A program made the translations under genes and the position numbers. A model generated the notes under the pieces. The model did no database searches, was not told the origin of the DNA, and saw only the letters and a program-made list of their open reading frames with translations. DNA of 40,945 nt from the NCBI GenBank assembly GCA_963542625.1, contig CAUTXO010000011.1:1-40945 (forward strand), given 5' to 3'. Origin of the DNA: CAUTXO01 sp963542625 (GTDB lineage Bacteria; Campylobacterota; Campylobacteria; Campylobacterales; SZUA-545). Below are positions 32,738 to 40,945 of this stretch, piece by piece; positions within the stretch are counted from its first letter, which is position 1, and every line of letters starts with the position of its first letter.

Positions 32738-33053
32738 AGATCTAGATCCCTACCGCTGGATCCACCACACCGCACACAGATCTAAATCCACACGCAAAAG
32801 CCAAGATCTGCTAACTCAAATTTGCGCGCTAGTCTAGGCTATGCAGGCACTTGAGTCTAGCAAATCTAACGCCAAGATCCAAGCACAAAGCAAAGGTAGC
32901 GGAAGGCACAAGATCTAGCGGATTTAGCCATCAAACAAACACAAGCCCGCCAACCGCTGCGCGCAAAAGTTTAAACTGCGGCAAAACTAGCATAGTGCGG
33001 GAAAAGCTGTGGTGCGTAAGCTTGGCGGCAAAAGCACTCTAAGATCCAAGTCG
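32738..33053. repeat. Non-coding direct repeat, copy B
   Basis: The second copy of the element, ending against the mqnC stop codon. AGATCT in copy A reads AGTCT or AAATCT at several places here (for example near 32831 and 32855), so the two copies have drifted mainly at these sites. Confidence 0.9.
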
Positions 33054-34100
33054 CTAGGCAAAGAGCTTTAAGATCTTGTAGTCTGTGCTTCTGATTGCTG
33101 GGGTTTCACCTATGTCTTTGATTAGATCTATCATTTCTTGCGCATACATTGAGTTTGATACGCCCGCGGCGGCAACGACGTTTTCTTCCATCATCGTGCT
33201 GCCTAAATCGTTCGCGCCAAACTTTAGCGCAAGCTGGCCGATGTAAGATCCTTGCGTAACCCAGCTTGACTGTATATTTTTAAAATTATCCAAAAAAAGT
33301 CTAGCGACGGACAAAACGCGCAAGTATTTATTGGGGCTAGATCTATAAAGCTCCGGGTAGCGCTTTTTAAGCGGCGTGTTTGCCGGCTGGAAGCTCCACG
33401 CAATGAAAGCGCGAAAGCCGCCCGTTTCATCTTGCAAGGCGCGAATGTGGTCTAGGTGCTCGATGATTTCTTCGTCTTTTTCAACGCTACCAAACATCAT
33501 CGTAGCGGTGGTTTTCATACCGATTTCGTGCGCGGCGCGATGAACTGCTAGCCAACCGCTCGTGCTGACTTTCTTTGGCGCAACGATGTTCCGCACGCGG
33601 TCGGATAAGATCTCAGCCCCCGCGCCTGGCATAGAAAAAAGCCCCTTTTCTTGCAAACGGCGCAAAACGTCCTTGTAGCCAAGCCCCGAGATCTTAGAAA
33701 TGTAGTCAATCTCTACCGCGCTAAAGCCGTGAATGATAATTTGCGGGTATTTTTCGTGAATGTGCTCGACCAAATTTTCGTAATAATCGATTTTTAGATC
33801 CGGATGAACGCCGCCTTGAAACAGAATTTGCGTGCCGCCGATTGCTAGCAGCTCGTCGATTTTTTGGTCGATTTGCTCGTAGCTTAGAATGTAAGCGTGC
33901 GGGTCGTTTTTGCCGTGCTTGAAGGCGCAAAACGTGCAACCGATGTTGCAAATATTGGTGTAGTTGATGTTTCTATCAATCACAAAGCTCGTGATTTTAT
34001 CCGGGTGCATAGCGAGTTTTGCCGCGTAAGCCATTTGCCCTAGCGTTTTTAGATCTTCATTTTGAAATAAATCTAGGGCTTTTTCTTTCGTCATTCTCAT
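33054..34100 (-). CDS. mqnC: Cyclic dehypoxanthine futalosine synthase
   Basis: MqnC is a radical-SAM enzyme that cyclises dehypoxanthine futalosine in the futalosine route to menaquinone, the route used by Campylobacterota. The 348-residue protein has the CxxxCxxC cluster at Cys51, Cys55 and Cys58 (CNIGCTFC). The SAM barrel follows with QILFQGGVHPDL and GFSAVEIDY, and the family stretch SMPGAGAEILSDRVR and AWSFQPANTPL. The ATG at 34100 is close to a divergent start. No strong ribosome site is visible; a TAAAAT-like -10 lies just before it. Confidence 0.96.
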   Translation of the reverse strand: MRMTKEKALDLFQNEDLKTLGQMAYAAKLAMHPDKITSFVIDRNINYTNICNIGCTFCAFKHGKNDPHAYILSYEQIDQKIDELLAIGGTQILFQGGVHPDLKIDYYENLVEHIHEKYPQIIIHGFSAVEIDYISKISGLGYKDVLRRLQEKGLFSMPGAGAEILSDRVRNIVAPKKVSTSGWLAVHRAAHEIGMKTTATMMFGSVEKDEEIIEHLDHIRALQDETGGFRAFIAWSFQPANTPLKKRYPELYRSSPNKYLRVLSVARLFLDNFKNIQSSWVTQGSYIGQLALKFGANDLGSTMMEENVVAAAGVSNSMYAQEMIDLIKDIGETPAIRSTDYKILKLFA

Positions 34101-34129
34101 AGGCGGATTTTACAAAAAATTTTATTTAC

Positions 34130-34135
34130 TATAAT
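34130..34135 (+). promoter_or_regulatory. -10 box for the 34162-40399 operon
   Basis: TATAAT in TTTACTATAATTACGC, 27 bases before the GTG start at 34162. The downstream genes overlap, so this may drive the whole set down to ccoS. A -35 element is not clear. Confidence 0.6.
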
Positions 34136-34161
34136 TACGCACGCACAAGAATTGGAAAAAA

Positions 34162-35148
34162 GTGGATTTTAAACTAAAAAATTTCGTTTTCGCGCTCTTT
34201 GTTGTTTTGCTTGTTTTTGCCGCTGCTGGCGGGTTTTACGTTTTGGGCTACTCTAAAAGCTTGTTTTTTCAGGTGCAAAAAGACAACGAGCGGCTTTGTG
34301 AGCTTGAATTGCTAGCGCAAGAGCAAGGCAAAACAGCCCTAGCGCTAAGGCTAGCTGCCGCGCAAAAAAAAGCGCACGCAAACGCCAATGAAAACTCTGC
34401 GCTATCGCTTTGGCTGCACGAGCAAAAAGCGCGCGGGGCGTCAAAGGAAACGGCGCTAATCATCAAAAGCCTAGAAAGCACAAACGGCAAATTTTTAGCC
34501 CTTGTTTTAGAATACAACGCCGCTTGCCAAAATGCCGACGAGCCCGCAATGCAAAAGGCTTTAAGCGGCGCGCTGGAAAAACACGAGAAGATCTTAGCAA
34601 ACTTGCAAAAATACAAAAAACGCCTAGCAAAAGCGCCTGAGCAAACTTCGCAAAAAATGCGCGCACTCATTAACGCCGCTGGGCTTTTTTACCTTGCGCT
34701 CATTGGTGCTGCCGGGCTAGCTGCGGGGCTAATTTTTATCCGCCTATCTAGGCTAACTCTTGGCGCGCTAGATCTAAAAGAAGATTTGCTAAAGCTTTTT
34801 TTGCGCTACCCAAACACAGAGCAAAGGCTGCCGGCTAATGATGGCGATCCTTTCAAAGAAACGCGCTTAGAAATCAACGCCGCGCTTGGCGCGCTAGGGC
34901 AAAAGCCAGCGGCAGATCTTAGCCCTAAGGAAAAATTTGCCCTGTTTTTAAACACGCTGGCGGTGAATGCAAAAATCCAGAGTACAGGGGCAAAAAACGA
35001 GCGCCTTGCGGATTTTGCGCGTGATCTGCGTGGCATACTAGCGCATCTAGAGCAAGAAGATCTTAGCGCGCTCAAAGAGGCGGTTATCAACTCCGCAAAA
35101 ACAAAGTTGCCAAGAGAGGATTACCTTTTTGTCTGCGAAAATCTCTGA
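34162..35148 (+). CDS. Two-helix membrane protein of unknown function
   Basis: A 328-residue protein I do not recognise. It has a transmembrane helix at ~8-31 and an Ala/Lys/Glu-rich, helical, probably periplasmic stretch of about 135 residues. A second helix lies at ~168-192, and a ~135-residue cytoplasmic tail is rich in leucine and charged residues. This layout resembles sensor or chemoreceptor input modules, but no HAMP, kinase or MCP signalling region follows. The start is GTG at 34162 with GGAAAAAA just upstream. Its end overlaps the AddA gene by 20 bp, so it is part of that operon, but nothing in the sequence ties it to DNA repair. Confidence 0.8.
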   Translation: MDFKLKNFVFALFVVLLVFAAAGGFYVLGYSKSLFFQVQKDNERLCELELLAQEQGKTALALRLAAAQKKAHANANENSALSLWLHEQKARGASKETALIIKSLESTNGKFLALVLEYNAACQNADEPAMQKALSGALEKHEKILANLQKYKKRLAKAPEQTSQKMRALINAAGLFYLALIGAAGLAAGLIFIRLSRLTLGALDLKEDLLKLFLRYPNTEQRLPANDGDPFKETRLEINAALGALGQKPAADLSPKEKFALFLNTLAVNAKIQSTGAKNERLADFARDLRGILAHLEQEDLSALKEAVINSAKTKLPREDYLFVCENL

Positions 35149-37816
35149 AAAATTCCTAGCCTGCAACGCAAGCGCAGGCAGCGGCAAAACCTTTACGCTG
35201 GCGGTGCGATACGTTTGGCTGCTCCTAAGGGGCGCGGCGCCTGAGAAGATCTTGGCGCTAACATTCACAAACAAAGCCGCCGCAGAGATGAAAGAGCGCG
35301 TGGCAAACATCTTAAAATACCCATCAAAGCACGGCGGGGAGATAGAAAACTTAGCGGCGCTGCTTGGCAAAACGCCGCAAGAAGTGCAAGATCTTTGCCT
35401 AGAAAAAACGACGGCCTTTCTAAACGCGCCAAGCAAAATCATCACGATTGATAAGTTTTTTTCCATTATTCTTAGGAGTTTTTCGCTCAACGTAGGGCTA
35501 ATGCCAGACTACAAGATCTCTCCAAGCGACGGCGATGAAATCTTTGCCATAATGCTACAAACCTTGAAAAACAAAGGCTTGCTTGATGATTTTGCCTTTT
35601 TTGCCGGAGAGCTTGATATGAGCGCTAGACTACTTGCTAGCTTGCTTGAAGCGGCAAAAGATCTAGTGCCGCCTGCTAGACCCAGCGCTGCTACGAGCGA
35701 GCAAGACGTTATGGATAAGCTAGGCGAGATCCAAAGGCTCATTGCGGCAAATCCAGCCGCCACGCAAACGGCAAGCGGGGCGTTTAAGGCAGGCTCAATC
35801 GGCGAATTTTTAGAAAAAACCTACATCACAAAAGAAACGCTAGATTACAAAACCTTTAGCAAATGCTACACAAAAGAGCTTGATGAAAGGTTTTTTGAGC
35901 TAAAAGCCGCGCTGCGCGATCACTTTAGAGCAAAAGAGCGCGTGATGCTTGAAAAGCTAGCCGCCTTTAGCGCCGAATACGCGCGCGCAAAGGAAACATA
36001 CAACAAATCAAGCGACGAGCTGCACTTCCAAGATGTAACGGATTTTGTGAAAAAAATTTTAACCCCGCAAAACAAGGACTTTATCTACTTCAGGCTAGAC
36101 GGCAAAATCGAGCATATTTTAATCGACGAGTTTCAAGACACATCCAAAGAACAGCTTGATATTCTAGCCCCACTTATTGAAGAGATCCTAAGCGGAGACG
36201 GCGCAAAGTACGGGCGAACGTTTTTCATCGTGGGGGATCCAAAGCAATCAATTTACCGCTTCCGTGGTGCTGATAGCGCGCTATTTTTAGACACGATAGA
36301 AAAATACAAGCTAGCCACGTTGGATTTGAGCGTGAATTATAGAAGCGATAGGCTCATCGTGGATTTTGTCAATGAGCATTTTAAGGATTGGCCGGGCTAC
36401 AAACCCCAAAGCGCCGCGTCGAAAGATGATGGCTTTGTAGAGCTTAGGATCTGCCCCAAAGACGAAAAGCGCGCGCATTTAAAGGGGATCTTAAGCGCTT
36501 TGCTAGCGCAAAAAATCGCGCCCAAAGAAATTGGCATATTAGTTTTTAACAATAACGACGCCTACGAAGTAGCCGGGCTGCTTAGAGAGTGGTTTAGCGG
36601 CTTGCCGATTAACACGCAAAGCTCAAAAATGCTGATTAATCAACCGCAAGAGCGCGCGCTCATTGAATACATCAAATACCTTTACTACGGCGATGAACTG
36701 TTTTTGGCGGAGTTTAATTCTGGCTTAGATCTTGAGCTTTTTGCGCCGGCAAAAGTGGGCGTGAAAAATTTGCTTGAAAAAACGCCGCTTGAGATTGCAA
36801 AAGAGATCATAGACGGCTACAAGATCTTTAAATACGACGAAGGAATGCTTGAGTTTTTAGACCAGCTAAGGCTTTATGACGACGTTTTTGTCTTTTTGGA
36901 AAAAATCGAAAAAAACGAAACGACCGTTTCTAGCACCGACGAAGACGGCATAAACATACTCACGATGTATAAGTCAAAGGGCTTGCAATTTAGCGTTTGC
37001 ATTGTGCTAGACCAAACAAGCGGCTCGCGGCACGACACTTCCAAGCTTTTGCTTAGCGGCGGCGAGATCTTTTACAAATACAAAAACCGCGAATATTTTG
37101 ACGAAGACTATGCGCGGGCAAAAGAAAGGCTAGCCGCCCTTAAATTAAGCGACGCAAAAAACTTAGAATACGTTGCTTTCACACGGGCAAAAAACGCCCT
37201 GTTTATCCTAAAAAACAGCGAAAAGTCCATTTTTAGCCCCTGCGCCGAGATAAGGGCGGGCAAGGTTGAGATCCAAACCGCGCCGGCAAAAAAAGAACAA
37301 CCAAAGCCATCAAAAATGATGAAACTTGGCAAGCAAGATGATTTTTTAGAAAGCAAGAAAGATCTTGAGTATTCCATAGAAAATATTTATAGAGGCGAGG
37401 CAATCCACTACACGCTTGAGATTATGAAAGATTTTAGCCCGGCTAGCTTAGATCTTGCGCTTAAATCCACGCATAATCACTACGCAAATTTTATTGACAC
37501 AAACGAGATCCGCCAAACGCTTTCTGCGCTTATTAGCCACGCGCCGTTTTTGGATCTAGCGCGCGGCAAAATTTTGAAAGAACAGCCCGTTTTAATAGGC
37601 AAGGATCTAGGCGTAATTGACCTAATGATTGAAAAAGAGCAAGAAATTATCATCTGCGACTACAAAAGCGGAATACATTTTGATAAACACAACGAACAGA
37701 TAAGAAATTATATGCGGGCTCTAGCAGGGCTTAGAAAAGACAAAAAAATTTCTGGAAGGCTAATTTATATGCAAAAAAATTCCATAGAAATCAAAGAGGT
37801 GGATCTTGAAAGTTAA
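35129..37816 (+). CDS. addA: AddA/RecB-type helicase-nuclease
   Basis: A UvrD-like helicase with a C-terminal RecB-type nuclease, expected to process double-strand breaks. The 895-residue protein has Walker A ASAGSGKT (14-21), ALTFTNKAAAEMKERV, Walker B ILIDEFQDTSKEQ, FIVGDPKQSIYRFRGAD, LDLSVNYRSD, ILTMYKSKGLQF and YVAFTRAKNALFI. A nuclease end reads VIDLMIEK...IIICDYKSG. The start is TTG at 35129 with AGAGGA about 8 bases upstream, overlapping the preceding gene by 20 bp. The usual partner AddB is not next to it in this window. It overlaps ccoI by 11 bp. Confidence 0.93.
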   Translation: MSAKISEKFLACNASAGSGKTFTLAVRYVWLLLRGAAPEKILALTFTNKAAAEMKERVANILKYPSKHGGEIENLAALLGKTPQEVQDLCLEKTTAFLNAPSKIITIDKFFSIILRSFSLNVGLMPDYKISPSDGDEIFAIMLQTLKNKGLLDDFAFFAGELDMSARLLASLLEAAKDLVPPARPSAATSEQDVMDKLGEIQRLIAANPAATQTASGAFKAGSIGEFLEKTYITKETLDYKTFSKCYTKELDERFFELKAALRDHFRAKERVMLEKLAAFSAEYARAKETYNKSSDELHFQDVTDFVKKILTPQNKDFIYFRLDGKIEHILIDEFQDTSKEQLDILAPLIEEILSGDGAKYGRTFFIVGDPKQSIYRFRGADSALFLDTIEKYKLATLDLSVNYRSDRLIVDFVNEHFKDWPGYKPQSAASKDDGFVELRICPKDEKRAHLKGILSALLAQKIAPKEIGILVFNNNDAYEVAGLLREWFSGLPINTQSSKMLINQPQERALIEYIKYLYYGDELFLAEFNSGLDLELFAPAKVGVKNLLEKTPLEIAKEIIDGYKIFKYDEGMLEFLDQLRLYDDVFVFLEKIEKNETTVSSTDEDGINILTMYKSKGLQFSVCIVLDQTSGSRHDTSKLLLSGGEIFYKYKNREYFDEDYARAKERLAALKLSDAKNLEYVAFTRAKNALFILKNSEKSIFSPCAEIRAGKVEIQTAPAKKEQPKPSKMMKLGKQDDFLESKKDLEYSIENIYRGEAIHYTLEIMKDFSPASLDLALKSTHNHYANFIDTNEIRQTLSALISHAPFLDLARGKILKEQPVLIGKDLGVIDLMIEKEQEIIICDYKSGIHFDKHNEQIRNYMRALAGLRKDKKISGRLIYMQKNSIEIKEVDLES

Positions 37817-40184
37817 GTGCTCGCACTGTGGGCTTGAGTTTGAACGCGCGGCGATGATAAAAGACGGGAACGACTTTTTTTGCTGCAACGGTTGCCAAGG
37901 CGTGTTTCATTTGCTCCATAGTGAAAATTTGGATAGCTTTTACGAAAAACGCGCGGGCGTGAGCCTAGAGCCCGTCAAGATCTACGAAGACGAGCCGGCG
38001 CGCTTTGACTCTAAAAACTTCTACGATAGCTTTGTAAAAACAAAAGACGGGCTTTGCTCTGTATCGCTCATCATAGAAGGCATTCATTGCGCCGCCTGCG
38101 TTTGGCTAAACGAGAAGGTGCTAGAAAAACAAGATGGCATCGTGGATCTAAACATAAACTTCACGACGCACAAGGCAAAAATCAGCTGGGACAACGGCGT
38201 TATCAAACTATCGCGCATCATAGAACTAATCAGAAGCATAGGCTACAACGCCTACCCATACGACCCATTCAAAAACGAAGAAAAGGCGTATAAAGAGCGC
38301 AAAGAATATTTTACGAAAATGATTTTTTCCGTTTTTACGGGTATGAATATTATGTGGCTTGCGCTGGCAAAATACTTGGGCTACTTCGGCATTATGGACG
38401 ATGAGCTCAAAAACTACATCAACATAGCGGAGTTTTTGCTCGCCACGCCAACGATTTTTTACAGCGGGCAAATCTTTTTGCGCGGAGCTTATTACTCGCT
38501 GAAAAATTTCATCATAAATATGGACTTTTTGGTGATATTTGGCAGCATTGCGACCTACGTTTTTTCAATCTGGGCGGCGTTTATAGAGCACACCGACGAC
38601 GTTTATTTCGACTCCGCTACGATGATAATTACCTTTGTGCTAGTTGGGAAATTTTTGGAAGTGCGCTCCAAAAAAATCGGCGTGGATACGCTTGATACTT
38701 TGAGCGCTACCATTCCAAACGAAGTAACGCTAGTTAAAGGCGGGCAAGGCGTTGCAACGGCTGTTAGCGACATAAAAATAGGCGACGTGATAGAAACAAA
38801 ACCGGGGGAAAAGTTCATTTTTGACGCCCAGATCATAAGCGGCAAAAGCACGGTAAATACCGCAAACATAAACGGCGAGAGCATTCCTGTGGATATTTCA
38901 GAAGGCAGCACGGTTTTAGGCGGCTATGAAAACATCAGCGGGGCGGTTAGATCTAAGGTCTCTAAAACATTGCAAAACTCAACGATGTATTCAATCATCA
39001 GCCTTTTAGAAGAAGCGATGGGCAAAAAATCCAGCATAGAAACAAAAACGAACGAAATTTCTAAGTGGTTTTCCGTCGTGATACTAGCCTTGGCAATCGG
39101 CACGTTTTTTTGGTGGGAGCATTTTGACACCATAGAGCGCGCAATCATCGTGAGCGTAAGCGTCATCGTGGTTGCTTGCCCCTGCGCCCTAGCCCTAGCC
39201 ACGCCGATTGCAAACATCATAGGAATTAGCATTGCGTCAAAGGATAAGATCCTATTCAAAGAGCCAGACGTCCTAGAAAAGCTGGCAAAGGCAAGCGTGC
39301 TAGTCCTAGACAAAACCGGCACCATCACAAAGGCAAAGCCAAAAGTTTATAAAAATACAATCGTAAAGAAGTTTGACTACGCCATACTTTATTCGCTTGT
39401 GAGCCGCTCAAATCACCCAATCTCGGTTGGCGTGAGAGAATTTTTGCCAAAATCCACCGCGCTTGAAATGGACGTAACAGAAGAAATGTCAATGGGGCTA
39501 GTAGGCACGCACGATGGCAAGCGCTACTACGGCGGGAATTTGAAGTTTATAGAAAGCAAAATCGGGGCGGTGGATCTTGAGCTAAGCGATGAATACTCAA
39601 TTTTTATTTTTGCCGACGTAAGCGAAGTTTTAGCCGTTTTTTACCTTGACGATGAAATAAAAGAAGACGCCAAAGACGCCATAGCAAAAATCAGAAAAAT
39701 GGGGCTAAGGGTGATTTTAGCAAGCGGCGACAAGGACAAAAACACAAAAAAAGTTGCAAAGCTTGTGGGGATAGACGAAGTTTGGACTCAAATGATGCCG
39801 CAGGATAAGCTAGATCTAATAGAACGCGAAAAACGTGCGGGCAACATCGTCGTTAGCACGGGCGATGGCATTAACGACGCGCTTATGCTAACGGGCTCGG
39901 ACATTTCAATCGCAATGCACACGGGCGCGGACACGGCAATAAATTTAAGCGACATCGTCTTGCTAAACTCAAACCTAAACGCGCTTAAAAACGCCATTTT
40001 AATCAGCCGCCGCACGTATAAATTCATCAAGCAAAACCTGACTTCGTCGCTAATTTACAACGCAATCACCGTGCCTGTGGCGATGGCTGGCTACCTAATA
40101 CCGCTCATTGCCGCGGCGCTGATGTCTGTTAGCTCAATTTTGGTCGTGCTAAATTCCCTAAGGATAAAACTCATAAAAAAATGA
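37806..40184 (+). CDS. ccoI: P1B-type copper ATPase for cbb3 oxidase assembly (CcoI/FixI)
   Basis: CcoI is a membrane ATPase that supplies copper for the cbb3-type cytochrome c oxidase. The 792-residue protein starts with a cysteine-rich N-terminal domain (CSHC...CCNGC) and an HMA domain with GIHCAACVW (92-100). About eight membrane helices follow. The copper-path motif ACPCALALATP lies near residue 458, the phosphorylation site DKTGTIT near 503, SNHPIS and GDGINDALML. The FixI-type N-terminal cysteines and the following ccoS support CcoI rather than a CopA exporter. The start is TTG at 37806 with GAGGTG upstream, overlapping addA by 11 bp. The ccoNOQP structural genes are not in the window. 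Confidence 0.94.
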   Translation: MKVKCSHCGLEFERAAMIKDGNDFFCCNGCQGVFHLLHSENLDSFYEKRAGVSLEPVKIYEDEPARFDSKNFYDSFVKTKDGLCSVSLIIEGIHCAACVWLNEKVLEKQDGIVDLNINFTTHKAKISWDNGVIKLSRIIELIRSIGYNAYPYDPFKNEEKAYKERKEYFTKMIFSVFTGMNIMWLALAKYLGYFGIMDDELKNYINIAEFLLATPTIFYSGQIFLRGAYYSLKNFIINMDFLVIFGSIATYVFSIWAAFIEHTDDVYFDSATMIITFVLVGKFLEVRSKKIGVDTLDTLSATIPNEVTLVKGGQGVATAVSDIKIGDVIETKPGEKFIFDAQIISGKSTVNTANINGESIPVDISEGSTVLGGYENISGAVRSKVSKTLQNSTMYSIISLLEEAMGKKSSIETKTNEISKWFSVVILALAIGTFFWWEHFDTIERAIIVSVSVIVVACPCALALATPIANIIGISIASKDKILFKEPDVLEKLAKASVLVLDKTGTITKAKPKVYKNTIVKKFDYAILYSLVSRSNHPISVGVREFLPKSTALEMDVTEEMSMGLVGTHDGKRYYGGNLKFIESKIGAVDLELSDEYSIFIFADVSEVLAVFYLDDEIKEDAKDAIAKIRKMGLRVILASGDKDKNTKKVAKLVGIDEVWTQMMPQDKLDLIEREKRAGNIVVSTGDGINDALMLTGSDISIAMHTGADTAINLSDIVLLNSNLNALKNAILISRRTYKFIKQNLTSSLIYNAITVPVAMAGYLIPLIAAALMSVSSILVVLNSLRIKLIKK

Positions 40185-40399
40185 ACGCTATAACGCTAAA
40201 TTTAATCGTATCTTTGTTTCTAGGCGCAATCGGCATCGCGGCTTTTCTTTGGGCGCTCTCGCGCGGGCAATTTGACGATGAAGACAAAAGCGGTGCGGCG
40301 CTGCTCTTTGACGATGAAGCCGAGCTAAACCGCGCAATCCAAAAAGAGCAACGGCTCAAAAAATACGAAGAAAGCAAGAAAGCAAAAGAGCAAAATTAA
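40181..40399 (+). CDS. ccoS: Cytochrome cbb3 oxidase maturation protein CcoS
   Basis: A 72-residue single-helix membrane protein (helix ~6-26) with the CcoS hallmark of a Trp after the helix and GQFDDEDKSG at residues 29-38, then a charged tail. CcoS is needed to insert haem and copper into the cbb3 oxidase. Its ATG overlaps the ccoI stop as ATGA, the usual ccoI-ccoS pair. Confidence 0.95.
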   Translation: MNAITLNLIVSLFLGAIGIAAFLWALSRGQFDDEDKSGAALLFDDEAELNRAIQKEQRLKKYEESKKAKEQN

Positions 40400-40945
40400 G
40401 CGTAGGCGCGCGCTTGCCAGTTGAGCGCACGAGTGCGATTGTTTTAGCTTGCGCGCTGGCAGACAAGCAAACTCACAGGCACGTTTGTTTTAGCTCGCAC
40501 ACTAGTGGGCGAACATCGGGCAAGCGCACGGGCGAACGAGCGCTCGCTCTTGTTTGCTTGTTTTATCTCTGTGCTTGCGGCTAGTGAGACAGCAGGCGGA
40601 CAGACAAGCAAACTCACGAGCACGCTTGTTTTAATTCGCGTGTGACTGGCAGACAGCAACACTTGTATCCGCTCCACGCCGCTTGCACTCTTGACGCACC
40701 CCAGCAAGATCTTAACAGCTCCAGAACTCACTAAAGATCTCCACGCACCCACAGATCTTGACACATTTCTTACCTTGTGATAGCGCTTTGCAACTAAGTG
40801 TATCGTGCGCGTTCAACCAAGCACTCTATTTCTACAACCACGACTTTCCCGCCCGCACCTGACGCGCCAGTTTGCACTATTGACGTGCCACCACGCAAAA
40901 TCTTTGCACTTTTCCAAAATCCAACTACAAGATCCTCACCCTAAA
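40400..40945. other. Gene-free repetitive region after ccoS
   Basis: About 545 bases with no convincing gene. It holds repeated segments around CAGACAAGCAAACTCAC and TTGTTTTAGCTCGC, and several AGATCTTG sites near 40708-40760. The one longish open frame on the minus strand is explained by the repeats. A gene may begin beyond the right edge. Confidence 0.6.
40458..40641. repeat. Pair of related ~43-bp repeats 141 bp apart
   Basis: 40458-40500 and 40599-40641 share CAGACAAGCAAACTCAC and most of the following CACGYTTGTTTTA-type sequence, offset by 141 bases. A shorter third piece with GGCAGACAGCAA lies near 40648. The spacing is an exact multiple of three, which keeps a spurious minus-strand frame open. 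Confidence 0.75.

Larger units (their letters stand above)
32263..33053. other. Gene-free stretch between queH and mqnC
   Basis: About 790 bases without a convincing gene. I count about 27 GATC sites by eye, almost all RGATCY, where about three would be expected by chance. Two copies of a ~320-base element make up most of it. Their frames are interrupted and I see no shared protein. Confidence 0.75.

Noticed and set aside
32851..33042. 63-codon frame in copy B of the non-coding repeat
   Set aside because: The frame is not preserved in copy A, and no ribosome site or domain is visible.
40444..40764. 106-codon open frame on the minus strand
   Set aside because: It has no ribosome site or recognisable family, and its internal repeats come from the 141-bp DNA repeat, whose length is a multiple of three.

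Overview
The window looks like chromosome from a mid-GC member of the Campylobacterales, most likely a Campylobacter. The evidence is the gene set and one gene order. The minus-strand block RluD-type pseudouridine synthase – fibronectin-III lipoprotein – trmB – ftsE – ftsX – EnvC-like protein (20544-26760) follows the order I know from Campylobacter. The futalosine menaquinone gene mqnC, the cbb3-oxidase assembly genes ccoI/ccoS and queH fit the same group. No sequence comparison could be run, so the genus is inferred.

Layout. 1-3286 (minus): a methyltransferase followed by substrate-binding protein, FecCD-type permease and ATPase of a metal/metallophore (iron, haem, nickel or cobalamin type) importer; the ATPase runs off the window. 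3398-3490: tRNA-Ser(GCU). 3721-6241 (minus): two surface lipoproteins, one a predicted seven-bladed propeller. 6274-8512 (minus): uvrC and a DciA-like gene. 8480-10055 (plus): a 46-residue lipoprotein gene coupled to nadB. 10303-19690 (plus): nhaD, guaA, a complete type I restriction-modification set hsdM-hsdS-hsdR, and hemD coupled to hsdR. 19650-20201 (minus): mntP broken by an in-frame stop. 20544-26760 (minus): the cell-division/RNA-modification block. 26801-28083 (plus): aroK and a lone MlaF-like ATPase. 28261-29370: a second seven-repeat propeller lipoprotein carrying a G10 tract. 29560-32262: pdxJ, pdxA, queH. 32263-33053: a gene-free stretch holding a ~320-bp direct duplication. 33054-34100 (minus): mqnC. 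34162-40399 (plus): an unknown two-helix membrane protein, an AddA-type helicase-nuclease, ccoI and ccoS. 40400-40945: gene-free, repetitive.

Two features cut across the window. First, the hexamer RGATCY, above all AGATCT and the octamer AGATCTTG/CAAGATCT, is far more common than expected in genes and especially between genes. It also forms the core of a 12-bp minisatellite inserted in frame in trmB. A role in DNA uptake or methylation recognition is a testable but unproven explanation. Second, genes in operons overlap heavily, and seven of them appear to start with TTG inside the 3' end or stop codon of the gene before.

The genes act mostly in housekeeping: metal import, NAD, B6, menaquinone, queuosine, haem, shikimate and GMP synthesis, FtsEX-driven septal peptidoglycan remodelling, and oxidase assembly. 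The accessory parts are the hsd cassette, the two propeller lipoproteins (one probably phase variable) and the repeat-rich spacers.
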